Source: Ctenosaura bakeri (taxonomy: Eukaryota; Chordata; Lepidosauria; Squamata; Iguanidae). Taken from it: 64,000 bases of DNA. The stretch spans positions 1 to 64,000 of the forward strand of contig CAOLHI010000063.1 of NCBI GenBank assembly GCA_948474755.1, written 5' to 3'. This document shows, one piece after another, positions 11,787 through 23,774 of the stretch. The notes beneath the pieces are model-generated. The model worked only from the letters and a program-made list of their open reading frames with translations. It was not told the DNA's origin and searched no databases. Position numbers and translations under genes: made by a program. Every line of letters begins with the position of its first letter. Positions within the stretch are counted from its first letter, which is position 1.

Positions 11787-11970
11787 GGCCATTTCTGCAG
11801 TACATTGTTATGCTGCTATTATTCCACTTTCAACATCCTGTGGAATTCTGGGATTTCTACTTTGCTGGCCGAGAATTCTAAAGTCCCCTCCCTTAACTGC
11901 AAACCCCAGGATTCCACAGGATGTTGAAAGTGGAATAATAGCACTGTAACAGTGTAGTGCGGAAATAGCT
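11787..11970. mobile_element. Palindromic TIR element, type A, old copy
   Basis: GGCCATTTCTGCAGTACATT at the left and GTGTAGTGCGGAAATAGCT at the right. The arms carry ATTCCACTTTCAACATCCTG and its inverse CAGGATGTTGAAAGTGGAAT. The end is mutated, so no clear target duplication remains. Confidence 0.85.
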
Positions 11971-14839
11971 AGTGTCTTGGAAGTTGTCACAAGTCAACTT
12001 GGAAGTTGTCACAGACTTGTTTCTTTAGACTGTTACACACATTTGTATTCTTTAACCCTGAATTTAAAAAATCTACAAAGCCTGATACGTTGACTTCTTT
12101 CATCAGGCACTAGTATGACTTACAGTCCCTTTACAGGAGCCTCACCCAAGGCAGGAGAAATAGAAATTTTCCATATTTATTAGCCGCCATCTTCTTATTT
12201 GCCTATTATGCATAATTTCATTTATGGAAATTTAATGCCTGGATTTCCCTGTTTTTCTATTCTATTCGCATACGTTTTCCCTGCAGTATAGTATCTGTTA
12301 GGCTGATAGACTGAAGGAAGGGACTGTGGTATTTGTTTTTTAAAATCTATGTCCCATGTATAATAAACTTGACACTTTATGAAGTCATGCATCTACCAGT
12401 CCTGCCATGAGGGCTGCTTGCCACAAACCCTTTAAAAACAAATACTGCTACTCCCCTCTGGTAAATGTATGTTTGCGTTATAAACAGCAGAAGGTTTTAT
12501 TTAAATAAAATAGCAGTGCAATTTATACATGTTTCCAAAAACTACCAAAAAATAAAAAAGAAATGCAGAAATATTTCTTAGGCAAATGTCTTTCTATGTA
12601 TTTAACTGTCAGCATTTTTAGTTCAGCTTTCTGTGAAATAATATGGCATATAAAAGGAACATAATTTAGCAATAAAAAAAAAAACCCAAGGCCAAGAGAG
12701 AGATCAGACTCTATCCTAATCTTTTCCAACACTTCTCTGAGGGGATTCACATGGGGTAGAAGTGACCCTCTTGAGGTGGAGAAGAGTGCCAGAGGGAGAG
12801 CATATCTACTGGGGAGACCCACCGGAAAAACTGCAGAAAATGGCAGAGTAGCAAGTGGCCTTCAACTGGCCATGCTTGGCATGTTGTTGTTGTGTGCCTT
12901 CAAATCTCTGAGGCTGAGACGGAAACGATGTCATGTGGAAGCGCGACCTGCCGACTGTTGCCATCCTGTCACTGAAGTGGCACAGTGACGTCATGCAGAA
13001 AGGGCCTAATAGAGAGGATGGATGGCTCATTAAACTCTTATTTGAATCTTGAAGGCTCCTCCAACTTTTAGAAAGCATCCGCAATAAAATTTATTAGACA
13101 GATCCTCTTGGTCAATGATAGCAAGAGCTGAAAAATAGCGAGTCATAGAACACTACGCAAATAATTTTTTAAAAGAAATATAATAAAATTTTATTGAACA
13201 AAAGCAAACACTATGACACTACAAACAATACAAAAATACAAAAAACTAAAAATATACTACAGTACACTACAAATGAAAAAACAAACAATACATAACAAAA
13301 CTACATATATCAAACTAGGCTACAACTAACTAAAAAGAATTACAAGTAAGTAAAAATTGGTTCCCACCCTTATTGCAGACAGCACAATTAGTTAAACAGT
13401 TACAACAAACTATTAAATCTTAAATTTAAGAATTTAAACAAATAATATTTTGAACACAGGTAAATTAAATGGAAGAATCAGCCAATCCGTATTTTGGTTC
13501 CATTATATCAAGCAGTTTGGGACATTTAAAAACAGAGGGAATGATGTGGAAAAATATTTATCTTTCTCCCACAGAAGGGAGAAAGTTATCATAATTATTT
13601 ATCCTTACATATGAAGACGCAAACAAACAAAAACCCAAGGGCTTACATCCCTCACAATACCTTGATTTGATCTGAATACCTGGGCTTGATAAGACACAAC
13701 GGAAAATAATCTTTTACATGGAGAAGGGGGGAAAAATTAACAATAGTATGAAGATGCTGCAGTGTTTTAGAAGGTGCAAACTTTTCACAAAGCATTTTGT
13801 AGTTTTTCAGGAAACTGAGTAAAAGTTTGTTCAACATTTACAGATAGGCAGTAATTCTGATGACAGACCCAGGTTCCCCTTAATCCTCAGTTTTCCAACA
13901 ATAGTGTTGTTGGAAACAAATGAAAATTCAATAACAGTTACACTGTGTTAATGTAAGTACAGCTCTTTCTGCACCATACGCCATTAATGCATTCTTCCGT
14001 TACTATCCCAGCAATGTCATTAGTGCGATGGTAGCAGGTTAGAAACGTTCTCTTCCACACCCTTCTGCCTTAAGTGGATGAGTACCGGTATTGTCACTGG
14101 TATTCCTTCTGCACTTCAGTGTCCTTGGCGTCTCCCTTTCCCTGCCTTCACTATGTCCCACCACCCCTGACTGGTCAGGGTTTTTTTTTGGTGGGGGGAG
14201 CCATACTAGTGCAGCAATGTTGTAACGGCATGACACACCAGCATACTATTGCACTTTTGCACGCTAATGCTTAAAAACAGATTTTAAAAATTGAAAGTTT
14301 TAAAGAAGAAAATTAAAATAAACATGGAGAGTTGGTAGATTTCAAAGTTACCACAGCATGAGAGTAGCTGAGGGAGGGAAAAGCTCACAGCCCATCCACT
14401 CCTGGATCTGGGAGAACAAGAATCACTATCAAGCGCTTTTACACTACCGCATGAGCCAGCTGATGGGACTGAAGTGCTAAAGGAGGCTCTTGATGGATTT
14501 TTTATGGAAATGGTATAAGGCAGTTTTGCAATGCTTGTGAACGGGATAGCGGCTGGATAGTGGTGACCTCATGTGGTAGCATGACTCCTGGACTGGGAAA
14601 CAACCCACTGCTGTTGCAGCATAGCAATGTCGTGCAGAAATGGCCTAAGACAGTGGACTTCCCATCCATGGCTGCATTAACATTTTTCCTCCACACAAAC
14701 ATAAACAACAAACAATTCCTAGCAATTATTTTCTTTGTGTGTTTTAGTTAAATTATATAAAAATCACAATCCAGTGGCTACATTTAGCAACACAATATAA
14801 TACATATGTTAATAATAATTCAAAAAAACCAAGTCTTTC
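11971..14839. other. VAV1: VAV1 intron 7, unassigned with degraded TIR-like pieces
   Basis: Includes ends resembling GGCC TIR elements at about 12900-13012 (…CATGCAGAAAGGGCC), 13960-14240 and 14440-14647 (…GTGCAGAAATGGCC), a SINE tail piece at about 12884-12905 (inverted), and an A-rich tract at 13150-13350. None is complete enough to delimit firmly. Confidence 0.45.
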
Positions 14840-14932
14840 GCCATTTCCGCACGAGTCTTGTTATAGCGCGATGATTCCACTTTCAATCTCCTATGGAATC
14901 CTGGGGTTTGCAGTTTCGGGAGGTGCCTCATT
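14840..14932. mobile_element. Type A TIR element, half copy
   Basis: One arm only: GCCATTTCCGCACGAGTCTT to TGGGGTTTGCAGTTTCGGGA. The second arm is missing, so this is a solo half of a palindromic element. Confidence 0.8.
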
Positions 14933-15508
14933 ACCTTTCCAACACCATGTAACTATATTATTTATATGAACCTATAATATTTAAAAAAACATCAGCTTTC
15001 TTCCACTGAAAAGTAGCTCTTAAGTCCCTGCTGACAAGCTTTCTGAGGGAAAAGTCTGTGAGCATGCTCTTTTTGCTGCTATTGAGGAGAGAAAGTGGGT
15101 GGGCAATTGAGGTTATTGAAAACTCCCACATTTTGGTCCTGTTCTTTCTGATTTTATACTGGATTACTGTAAGATGACTTAGGGAGCTGGTATTAAAAGC
15201 CTCTGATTGTACCAGGAGCTGACAGAAAATATTCTGGCATAAACAAAACCTGTATGCATCTGAAAGAATATGAACAACATATGGGGCGTTCTGGTCTTTA
15301 TAATATACTCTCTCTTGGAAATACACAATTTTATAGTGTATTCCAGCTACTTTCAACTCTTAATAATGGCTGAAATAACCATGTGGGTTGCACATGGTCT
15401 TCCGGGATCTCTGCAGGGCTTCTCAGAGTTCTGAAAATTCTGAGTGTGAGTTTCGAAAGGTTTTCTCCCTGCCCCTACATTCTTCTTTCTGTTCTTCTTG
15501 TCCCACAG
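14933..15508. other. VAV1: VAV1 intron 7 3' end, unassigned sequence
   Basis: No repeat or gene recognised. Normal intron sequence running into the polypyrimidine tract of the exon at 15509. Confidence 0.4.
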
Positions 15509-15612
15509 GAACTTCTGAAAGTTCATCGGTGCTTTCTAACAGAACTGAAGAATGCTTTGTCTTTTAGCAACTCCCAGAACCTCTACCAAGTGTTCATCAG
15601 GTACAAAGAAAG
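15509..15612 (+). CDS. VAV1: VAV1 exon (human exon 8 equivalent), DH domain
   Basis: Encodes residues 242-275, starting ELLKVHRCFL and ending NLYQVFIRYKE, with the next arginine codon split AG|G. The acceptor is TTGTCCCACAG and the donor is AG|GTGAGT. This is the second helical segment of the DH domain. The middle (SFSNSQ) differs most from the human sequence, as expected for the loop between helices. Confidence 0.95.
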
Positions 15613-16883
15613 GTGAGTCTGTCTCCTAAAAGGAGTGCACATATCCAACAATAAGGTTGTCTCAGACAGAATATTTTCCAGATACTTCCATGTTCAGCCT
15701 GGTGTGGGTTTTCCAGGATTTTAGTCCAAACCTGTCATCAGTCCCCCACTCCTCAAATTTAGACCTTCCTCTGAATACCTTTCTAGGCCCAGAAGCAAGG
15801 GGGAAGTTGGCTCCCCTCACTCCTTTTTCTTATTTATCCTTCTTTCTTCCTGTCCCAGTGTCAAAATTATTGGAGAGTCCTGATTTTCCATAGTCCTTCT
15901 TAGGTGCAAAATGCTGAGAGCTGATTATTATGTGTGTGGTCAACCAGGAGGTTCCAGCTCACTCCATTGCACAATCAACTAACCTCTTCTTGGTCCTTGA
16001 CCTCAGTCTGGCTTACAGGGAAATGAATGATGACTTACCATGCATCAGGGATGTGAGCTGTTGTAACCCACCAGAGGTCTTTTGGCCTACATCACCCATC
16101 AGCCTTAGCCAGCTTAGCCAAATGGTAAGGGGTTAATGGGAGTTGCAGACCAAGAACATTTGAAGGGCTATGCTTGCCAGTCTGCCTTACTGGGCTGCTG
16201 TTAGCATCACTAAAATAATGTGTGCACTCAAATAATGTGTACACCAGACAGAGGATTAAAATATTATCGCAACACTGAATGTCACAATGATGACAACAGT
16301 GTTGGCAGTTTCACCATTTGTTATGAAGGCTGTTTCATGTACACAGTTTTTGCATGGTACTGTATCTCCATTACAGTGCATGTACTTCTCAAAAATAAGA
16401 TATTCTGTACTTTGCAAATTGCAGTGCTTGTGATTATTCTGTTGTGAGAAACTGAATATTGTATCTGATACACATTACCAGTGACAGCTGTTGACTTCTG
16501 TATCAGCAGGGTGGTGAAATTCCTCTGGGTTTTAGCCTAAACTTTAAAGGATCCATCCAACATGCTGAATTGTATTCTCAAATCCACTAAAATCTGGAGT
16601 GGACTTACCACCCTACTGACATGGAAGCCAACAGCTAACAGTATACAATACTCTATAAAGAAGGGATAGGTAACTTCAAATGGACTATGTCAGGTTCTGA
16701 AAACAAACAAATCAAAAACTCAGAAGTAATCAGAAGTTTGCTACTAGTTTTTTTCTTTAGCTTTTTGCCTTTTTAGCTGGTTTAAAGGTTTGGTGCCTGA
16801 GTCTACATTTTTTTTCTCCCCTGTTGTTTTTAATTACTTCAACTAATGGCAACCCTATGAATGAGAGACATCAAAGACACCCT
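15613..16883. other. VAV1: VAV1 intron 8, unassigned sequence
   Basis: Nothing recognisable in either strand. Confidence 0.35.
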
Positions 16884-17053
16884 GGCCATTTACGCACTAG
16901 CATGTTATAGTGCTATTATTCCACTTCCAACATCCTATGGAATCCTGGGGTTTGCAGTTTAGGGAGGGGCCAGCCTAAACTGCAAAGCCCAGGATTCCAT
17001 AGGATGTTGAAAATGGAATAATAGCGCTATAACAGTCTAGTGCAGAAACGGCC
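16884..17053. mobile_element. Palindromic TIR element, type A, 3-bp TSD CCT
   Basis: GGCCATTTACGCACTAGCAT to CTAGTGCAGAAACGGCC. The arms around 16930 and 16990 are inverted copies (CATCCTATGGAATCCTGGGG against its complement). CCT at 16881-16883 is repeated at 17054-17056. Confidence 0.9.
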
Positions 17054-17909
17054 CCTGTTATCAGCAGTCTTGCTCCGCTCTTGCAAACTCAGGGCCATGG
17101 CTTTCTTGACTGATTATCAATAAGTAATATGGTTTTCCGCTTCTCCTGCTGCTTTCCACTTTACCAACCATTATCATATTTTCTAATGAGTCATATGATA
17201 GGCTGAAGTACAATAGCCTCTGTCTGGTCATTTTGACTTCTAGGGAGAGTTCAGGCCTGATTTGCTCTATAATCCACTTATGGATCACTTTGGCAGTCTA
17301 TGGTATCAACAGAACTCTCCTTTAGCACCACATTTCAAATGAGCTGATTGTCTTCCTGTCAGGTTTCTTCACTGTCAAGCTTTCACAGCTGAAGATAGAA
17401 ATTAGAAATATTGTAGTATGGACAATCCTGTCTTTAGTATTTAGTTCTTTCCTCCCTTTCTGTAAAGAAACAGATGTAGTATTACAATACATGTGTCCTC
17501 CTCTAAAGCTACCTAACGTCTGGAGCGTGTCTGTGATACTGAGCATTGTCTTCCAGATTGTCATTGCCCCTTCCTATGGTGTGGTCTAATACATATGTGT
17601 GACGTCATGGTCTTTCTCCAGCCTTTACCCTAAACCTCAGTTCATTGATGCTTGTTAAGGTTGCCCAGTGGCAAAGAGAGGACATTCTCCACATGCTCAA
17701 AAGCAGCCTACAAATTGCTTCTCATAGAGAGAAGCCAAGCCCTGATGTGGAAATTCAATACAATTTCATCCAAGATGGAAGTTATACCTACAGGGACAAT
17801 ACATGTGGTACACAACCCACCTCAATTAATGACCATAGTTCAATCCCCACCATTTGTCCACAGCTAGCGGGGCCTCCATTCACAACAACTTCTTATCCTT
17901 CCTCTGTAG
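17054..17909. other. VAV1: VAV1 intron 8 end, unassigned sequence
   Basis: No recognisable element. Confidence 0.35.
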
Positions 17910-18009
17910 GTTCTTACTGTATGGGCGGTACTGTAGCCAGGTAGAAGCAGCCACTAAATACTTAGACCAAATAGCCAATACCAGTGTGGATGTGCGCATG
18001 AAACTGGAG
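17910..18009 (+). CDS. VAV1: VAV1 exon (human exon 9 equivalent), DH domain
   Basis: Begins with the G completing R276, then FLLYGRYCSQVEAATKYLDQ and on to VRMKLE (residues 277-309). YGRYCSQVE is a VAV DH signature. Acceptor CCTCTGTAG, donor GAG|GTGAGC. Phase 1 entry and phase 0 exit fit the neighbouring exons. Confidence 0.95.
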
Positions 18010-19349
18010 GTGAGCACTGCTCTTCATTTACATGCTGGATTACTGTCATACAATGACTATTTGCTAAACTTTTTTATTCACATAATTCGTTGTTGGTGTT
18101 GGTTTTCATTAAAGTCCAGAATTTATGTTATGACAATCTACCCTATTTTTTTTAAAAAAATCAAGTATTTATGAAGTGCTTTATTTAAATGCTTAATTAA
18201 GCTTTATTACCACACATTAAGTGACATGCATGCCATAATTATGCAACAGAATGACATTACAATGCAATATTGTAAATCATTGCAGCTTGCAGCTACAAAT
18301 ATAATAAAATGCAGTCATTCCTGTGCAGTGTTAGATACATCAAAGCCCACTCATTACAATTGGAATGGGCTGAAAGCAAAAACATTCCATTATTACAATG
18401 CCTCACATTAAACCACATAATTTACTATGGTAGTAAAATATAGTAATCATAGTACAGTATTCAAATATAGTACTAGAGACTGTTCATTGCAATCCACTGT
18501 CTATTTAACACAGTGGGATGATTCTAAAATAATTGTAATTTATTACCCTTGATTATCCTTGCTAATCTGTTTGCTTGCTAAATGTAAGAAACAGTCCATA
18601 CCCCTGTGGTTAGAATGCCCAAAGATTTTTGATTTTTGGAAGCAAGTAGTCCGTTTTCTGTTTCATACAAATGGCAAACAAAACATCTTTGTGATAAACT
18701 TCTTTTGTTATCAATTTTTTCTGAAGATAATGAACATCTGTTACTTAAAGCAGTGGCTACAGCTGAGACAGCTAGACATCAGAAAAAATTTCAGGGCCTA
18801 TTGCATAGCCCTTGGTTAAGCAAAATCTGGACAGTTGCCCTTTTGGAAACATTAACAAGCTAAAGAATAGAAAAGTATGGATAAATTTTATTAAATTTGG
18901 TCACCATTCTGTTTATTTATAAATTCTAAACATTATTCATGTGGTTCTCCTGAGAAAAAAATCCACATTCTGGAAAGATACAGGCTGATGATAAGATAAT
19001 TTTATATACCTGTGAAGAAAAAGGTAACCAATAGATACAAGACTTACCTTGCTGATGATTTATTTTAGGTTTAGGTATGATAAGACCTCAGTTTCTGAAT
19101 GCACTATAATGAGTGTCTAAATGTTTGTTTTGTTATTTATATTTTTACATATTTTCTTTTTGTATATATGAATATGAATTTATATACTGCAGCACCTGCC
19201 ATAATCTTGTTCCAGGGCATTGTGGGAAATTTTAAATGGCAACTAGCAACTGCATACCATGAAGGGAAGGGACCAGGGTAAGGTTTAGGTTTAGTGGGTG
19301 TTACTGGAGCACATGGGTTCTACCAATTGTCCAAAGAAGTTGGTTCCTA
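18010..19349. other. VAV1: VAV1 intron 9, AT-rich unassigned sequence
   Basis: AT-rich. No repeat family recognised. The short ORFs have no homology that I can name. Confidence 0.35.
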
Positions 19350-19575
19350 ATGCCATGTGTATGTATGCAAGTTGCTTGTTGACTTACGGCAACCTCATGA
19401 GTTACATAGGTTTTCTTAGGCAGGGAATATTCAGAGGTGGTTTTGCCGGTTTCTTCTTCTGCAGTATAGCCTGCAGCATCTGGTATTCCTTGGAAGTCTC
19501 CTATCCATACACTAACCAGGACTGACCCTGCTTAGCTTCCAAGATCAGACAGGATCTGGGGCCTTCATAGTATTT
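19350..19575 (-). mobile_element. 5S-rRNA-derived SINE (minus)
   Basis: The complement of 19471-19575 reads like the 3' two thirds of 5S rRNA: GATCTTGGAAGCTAAGCAGG, GGTTAGTGTATGGATAGGAG, ACTTCCAAGGAATACC. These correspond to the internal promoter region and the 3' stem. After it on the minus strand comes a non-5S body and an end reading AAGTCAACAAGCAACTTGCA. The fusion to a SINE-like tail marks a retroposed SINE3-type element, not a functional 5S gene. Confidence 0.8.
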
Positions 19576-19809
19576 AGCTACTGGTACTCTAAAGAATTAA
19601 AAAAAAAAAAACAAGTTGAAGGAGAATGCTAATAGTGAATCTGCTGCAAAGTGATTCCCTTTTGTGTTATGTTACTTAGCTTTTTCTCTCTACAGCAGAT
19701 TAGTTAGGAGATAACAAATGCTTATCTTTGTGATTACATTACTTTAGAGCCATGCTGAAAATGACATTAAGGTTCTTGTACCCTTCATAATCCTGTGTCT
19801 CCTTTTCAG

Positions 19810-19905
19810 GAATGTTCTCAACGAGCCAATAATGGTCGCTTCAGCTTGCGTGACCTCCTCATGGTACCCATGCAACGGGTACTAAAATATCATCTGCTCC
19901 TACAG
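19810..19905 (+). CDS. VAV1: VAV1 exon (human exon 10 equivalent), DH catalytic helix
   Basis: Encodes residues 310-341, including [19 protein letters not shown], the DH conserved region 3 and the most conserved helix of Dbl exchange factors. L334 and K335, required for exchange activity in the family, are both present, so the GEF is predicted to be catalytically competent. There are 32 whole codons, acceptor CTTTTCAG and donor CAG|GTAACA. Confidence 0.97.
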
Positions 19906-20413
19906 GTAACAACTACTGTCTGTCAGCTTATGCCTCATCACAGAGGGGAAAATGTGAGATTAAGGAAAATGGAATGTGGCACTGATCCTCTTCTGTGTGG
20001 TTCCTCCTCATTTTAATTGCATTTTTGCTGGATAACTTTCCGATAGATTTAAGCTGGTAGATAAAGCCAGTTGCTTTTTCTTCATGTCTCTGGATCAGGG
20101 AATGCATGAGGCATAGTGAGTAAATGAAAACAAAGGAGAAACCATGGGCCGAGAATACATGCTTTTGCCTCACAGCCAGCTTCCGTATCTCTGAAGTAGC
20201 TGGTATTTGTTTTTTGTTTTCCTACTGGTAGTTTCTTCTATAGAGATATTAAACTTCCAGGAATGCCTCAACCTCCTTGTTCTGGTGTAATAAATATTCT
20301 TTACAGACCTCAGCAGTTTTGGTGTTTTTTTCAAAATTGACAAACACTCAAAGAGGGTCTGGTTTCATCTCTCACTGCTGATGCTGACACATGACTATCA
20401 GCACACATTGAAG

Positions 20414-20474
20414 GATATATATACTATACATTCATATTCATATACATATACATATGCATATATATATATATATA
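20414..20474. repeat. TA/CATA-rich microsatellite
   Basis: ATATATAC and CATATACATATA units ending in (TA)n, directly before the SINE tail. Confidence 0.9.
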
Positions 20475-20912
20475 ATCTGTGAGCCTTCAAGTCATTTCCA
20501 ACTTATGGCAACCCTGATACGACTTGGTCACAGGGTTTCCTTGGCAAGATTTGTTCAGTGGTGTTCTGCCCTTACTTTCCTCTGAGACTGAGGCCATTTC
20601 CGCAGTACACCGTGATGGTGCTATTATTCCACTTTCAACATCCTGTGGAATTCTGGGGTTTGTAGTTTACTGAGGCCAAAGAGCTCTCTGGCTGAGAATT
20701 CTAAATATCCCTCCCTAAACTGCAAACCTCAGAATTCCATAGGATGTTGAAAGTGGAATAAGAGCACTATAACAGTGTAGTGTGGAAATGGCCTGAGAGG
20801 GTGTGATTTGCCCGAGGTGACCCAGTGGGTCTCCATGGCTGAGCAAAGATTCAAACCCTAGTCTCCAGAGTTGCAGTCCACGGCTCAAAGCACTATGCCA
20901 TGCTGCCTCTCC
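20475..20912 (-). mobile_element. tRNA-SINE (minus) split by a type A TIR element
   Basis: The SINE runs from its tail side (GAGCCTTCAAGTCATTTCCA) through GCAAGATTTGTTCAGTGGTG to CTCTGAGACTGA, then resumes TGAGAGGGTGTGATTTGCCC and continues to its tRNA head near 20905. Removing 20592-20793 and one TGA restores an uninterrupted SINE. Confidence 0.9.
20592..20793. mobile_element. TIR element, type A with spacer, 3-bp TSD TGA
   Basis: GGCCATTTCCGCAGTACACC to GTGTAGTGTGGAAATGGCC. Between the arms lies a spacer GAGCTCTCTGGCTGAGAATT. TGA at 20589-20591 is repeated at 20794-20796. Because the host is a SINE with known continuity, the 3-bp duplication is directly visible. Confidence 0.93.
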
Positions 20913-20991
20913 CATGGAAGGTTACTTTAGCTATTTTATTCCTTATATACAGATGTCTGCTCAGTGTTCTTCTCTCCCTTCTCCATTCCAG

Positions 20992-21060
20992 GAGCTGATC
21001 AAACATACAGTAGAACCATGCGAAAAAGAGAACCTGAGACAAGCTCTGGATGCTATGCGG
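20992..21060 (+). CDS. VAV1: VAV1 exon (human exon 11 equivalent), DH domain end
   Basis: Encodes residues 342-364, ELIKHTVEP...ENLRQALDAMR, the last long DH helix. It has 23 whole codons, acceptor TCTCCATTCCAG and donor CGG|GTGAGA. A SINE interrupted by a TIR element ends only about 80 bases upstream. Confidence 0.95.
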
Positions 21061-21608
21061 GTGAGACAAATATCTTGAGCCACGCAGAATGACTTGACGT
21101 ATTCTAAAAGAATAATTTTGGAAGTGTGGGATGTCTGAGGTCCACAGCAAAAGGGGAGGATGTACATGTTGCTGGGAATGGCATGGCCGGTGGATCACAC
21201 CCTGTCTTTTATGAGGCTTCCCTAAGCTTCTTGCCATCTGTGAGAGACTTATTTAAAAGTCTCAGGGGGTCATTATCCTCCTAAAAGAAAAGATGTATCT
21301 CCAAGCACCTAGTTCTGGACAAAAAAAAAAGTTTATTCTTGGAAAATTGGAAATGTCTGAATGGGATGTATAGTGAGGGGGTAGGAGTGCATGGGTGCAA
21401 TCTGGGATCCTGCACAGTTGCCCACACTGATCCTGATGGAGCTATTGAGGCTGTGTAAGGATACTTGCTTGTGTACCTGATGATTGGGTCGGCCATTGTT
21501 GGGTCTCTCGTGGTTTTTAAGTGTATCTCTTTGGTAACTACTCCCAGCAGTTTCCGGATCTTCTTTTTGATTGAATTCAGACTATTCTAACTTTTTCTCC
21601 TGGCCTAG

Positions 21609-21695
21609 GATCTGGCTCAATGTGTAAATGAGGTCAAAAGGGACAATGAAACACTGAAACAAATCACTAATTTCCAGCTTTCTATAGAGAACCTG
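21609..21695 (+). CDS. VAV1: VAV1 exon (human exon 12 equivalent), DH-PH linker
   Basis: Encodes residues 365-393, DLAQCVNEVKRDNETLKQIT and NFQLSIENL, the extended helix joining the DH and PH domains. It has 29 whole codons, acceptor CTGGCCTAG and donor CTG|GTGAGT. It is almost identical to the human sequence as recalled. Confidence 0.95.
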
Positions 21696-23329
21696 GTGAG
21701 TGTTGCTGCTGGGCATTTTGATGGGTTTGGGGACGAAACATTTCTGAAATAATTACAGAGCAGTCCTACTATATATGAATTACATCTGGTGTGGGAGAAG
21801 TTATGCAACTGTTACCAGAGCTACTGGTAGTGTTTGCACTAAAACTTCTACAATTTTCCACCCAGCACAGCCCCTGTGTGTTGTACATGCTCATCTAGTC
21901 CTCTGTACATTATAACTTCTTCAGTCCAAAACAGGAAAATACACGGCACAGGAAATCCCCATCAATTCACCCCAGCAATCAGAATTAAACTATTAATGAA
22001 TTTAAAATTTTTTAAACATGCACTTATAATGGTGAACAATTTTTATGGGGTCGAGAGAACCAGACTAAAACCATATTAGCCTCCCTAGGGCCAGAGTTCT
22101 AAAAACCTAAGGGCTGTCACTAACAAAGCCCTATCTTGTGTACCCACCAACCATACTTGTGAAACTGAAAGAAGAACTTTGGATTTCAAGGTCCAGGCAG
22201 GTTCACAGGAGGAGATACCATCTGTAGATTGCCTGGACCTAATCTGTCCAGGGCTTTATAGGTCATAACCTGCACATTGAATTGTGCTCAGAAACAGACT
22301 GGCAGCCAGTGGAGCTATTGTAACAAATGCATTGTGTGCTTCCTGTAACCAGCTCCAGTAACACTCTGTATAAGGTCCCTCTTGGGCTTTCTTTCAGGCC
22401 TTGATTTCTCACTTAACTTCTTCTTCTCTGGCAATAAACCAACTTCATTTCCTAGATATTTCATCACTGAATATTGATCCTTCCTCTCTGATCCAGTAAC
22501 TTATCACCTCCTTTTCTTAACCACCTTCTTCTGTCTCCAGGTTTGGATGAAATCTCTCCCTTACTCCCAGATTCTCTTGCCTTCACCAGGAACTTTTCTG
22601 TCTCAAGCTGTTCTCCTGTGGAACACTTTCTGCCTGGCCATCATCTTGCTTTCTCCAGCACTCAATCCTCCTAAAGTTCTGTCTCTTACTCCTTCTGTAT
22701 CCTCCTCCCATCTATTGATCTGCTGGCTTTCTCTAAGACATTCTCTCCTCTGTCCTGTGTTGATCATACCTCCTCTATAGACTCTATAGTTATCAACTCA
22801 CAAGTGTCCCTGTCCTCATTCTTTACATGAGCTTGGAGCTTGGGAAAAGTTTTGGTTCACAACTCCCAGAATGTCCCAATCAGCATGGCCATGCAAGGTA
22901 GGGGGTTCTGGTTATTCCAAAAAGTAACTTTTCCAAGCTCTGGCTTTACTCTCCCAGTGTACTATTCACTTCTTTCACCCCCAGCCCTTGTTTAATTCCT
23001 CTATTAGATGTGTCTGAACACCTCTGGAGAATAAGCATGTATGCTTTTACTAACACAGCAAATAATACCTTGTGGTTAAGCGAAGAAGATTTTCATTGGA
23101 AAGTGTTGTGGTGGAAATGTTGCAGCCTACCACACACTCTACCAGCAATATTACTGTGATCCAGAAAGAGATGCTTATTAGCTTCTATTTGGAGGGTGGG
23201 GGTGATAAAGTGAAAGAGATGAATCATATATCTTCAATGTGGCATAATTCTTAGCTATGTTGGTTTTAACCATTGTAAGCTACCTTGAGTCCTAAATTGG
23301 GAAAAGGACAGAATACAAATAATAAAATT
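21696..23329. other. VAV1: VAV1 intron 12, mostly unassigned; possible old repeat at 22100-22380
   Basis: 22100-22380 (around GGGCTTTATAGGTCATAACC and ACTGGCAGCCAGTGGAGC) looks like an interspersed repeat, but I cannot classify it. A Bov-B/Sauria-like tail motif (TAAGCTACCTTGAGTCCTAA) is at 23276-23296. The rest is unassigned. Confidence 0.35.
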
Positions 23330-23522
23330 GTTGCTGTTGTTTTGTGCCATCAAGTCATTCTGACTTATGGTGATCCTAAGGTGAAACTATCAGGGGGGTT
23401 TCTGAGGGCTGAATGTGTGTGATGCACCCAAGGTCACCCAGTGAGTTTCCACGGCTGAGCGGGGCATTGAACTGTAGTCTCCAGGGTCATAGTCCAATGC
23501 TCAATAGTATGCCAAGGAGGCT
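23330..23522 (-). mobile_element. tRNA-SINE (minus)
   Basis: Tail side GTTTTGTGCCATCAAGTCAT, body AAGGTCACCCAGTGAGTTTC, head side GTCTCCAGGGTCATAGTCCA. Lies in the intron before the first PH exon. Confidence 0.85.
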
Positions 23523-23688
23523 CTTAAATAAACAAATAAACAAACGTAGAAAAGTAGGATGCTGCTGCTAATAGTAATAGATAATATCTCATCATCATTT
23601 GCATTGTTCCATCTGTTAAAACAAAATGTGTTACTCCTAAGTAAGGTGATTGATCTGTTGTAAGGAACATGGTTTCTCTTCTCCCTAG

Positions 23689-23774
23689 ACACAATCCCTG
23701 GCTCACTTTGGAAGGCCGAAGATTGATGGAGAGCTCAAGATCATCAGTGGGGAGAAACGCTCCAAAATAGACAG
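23689..23774 (+). CDS. VAV1: VAV1 exon (human exon 13 equivalent), PH domain start
   Basis: Encodes residues 394-421, TQSLAHFGRPKIDGELKI to SKID, with arginine 422 split AG|G. This is the first beta strand of the PH domain, the phosphoinositide-binding and regulatory module behind the DH domain. Acceptor TTCTCCCTAG, donor CAG|GTGACT. Confidence 0.95.

Noticed and set aside
19274..19292. Telomere-like TTTAGG/GGTTTAG words
   Set aside because: Only two or three units, too short to mean anything.
19471..19575. Functional 5S rRNA gene
   Set aside because: The 5' third is missing, there are several substitutions, and it is fused to a SINE-like body.
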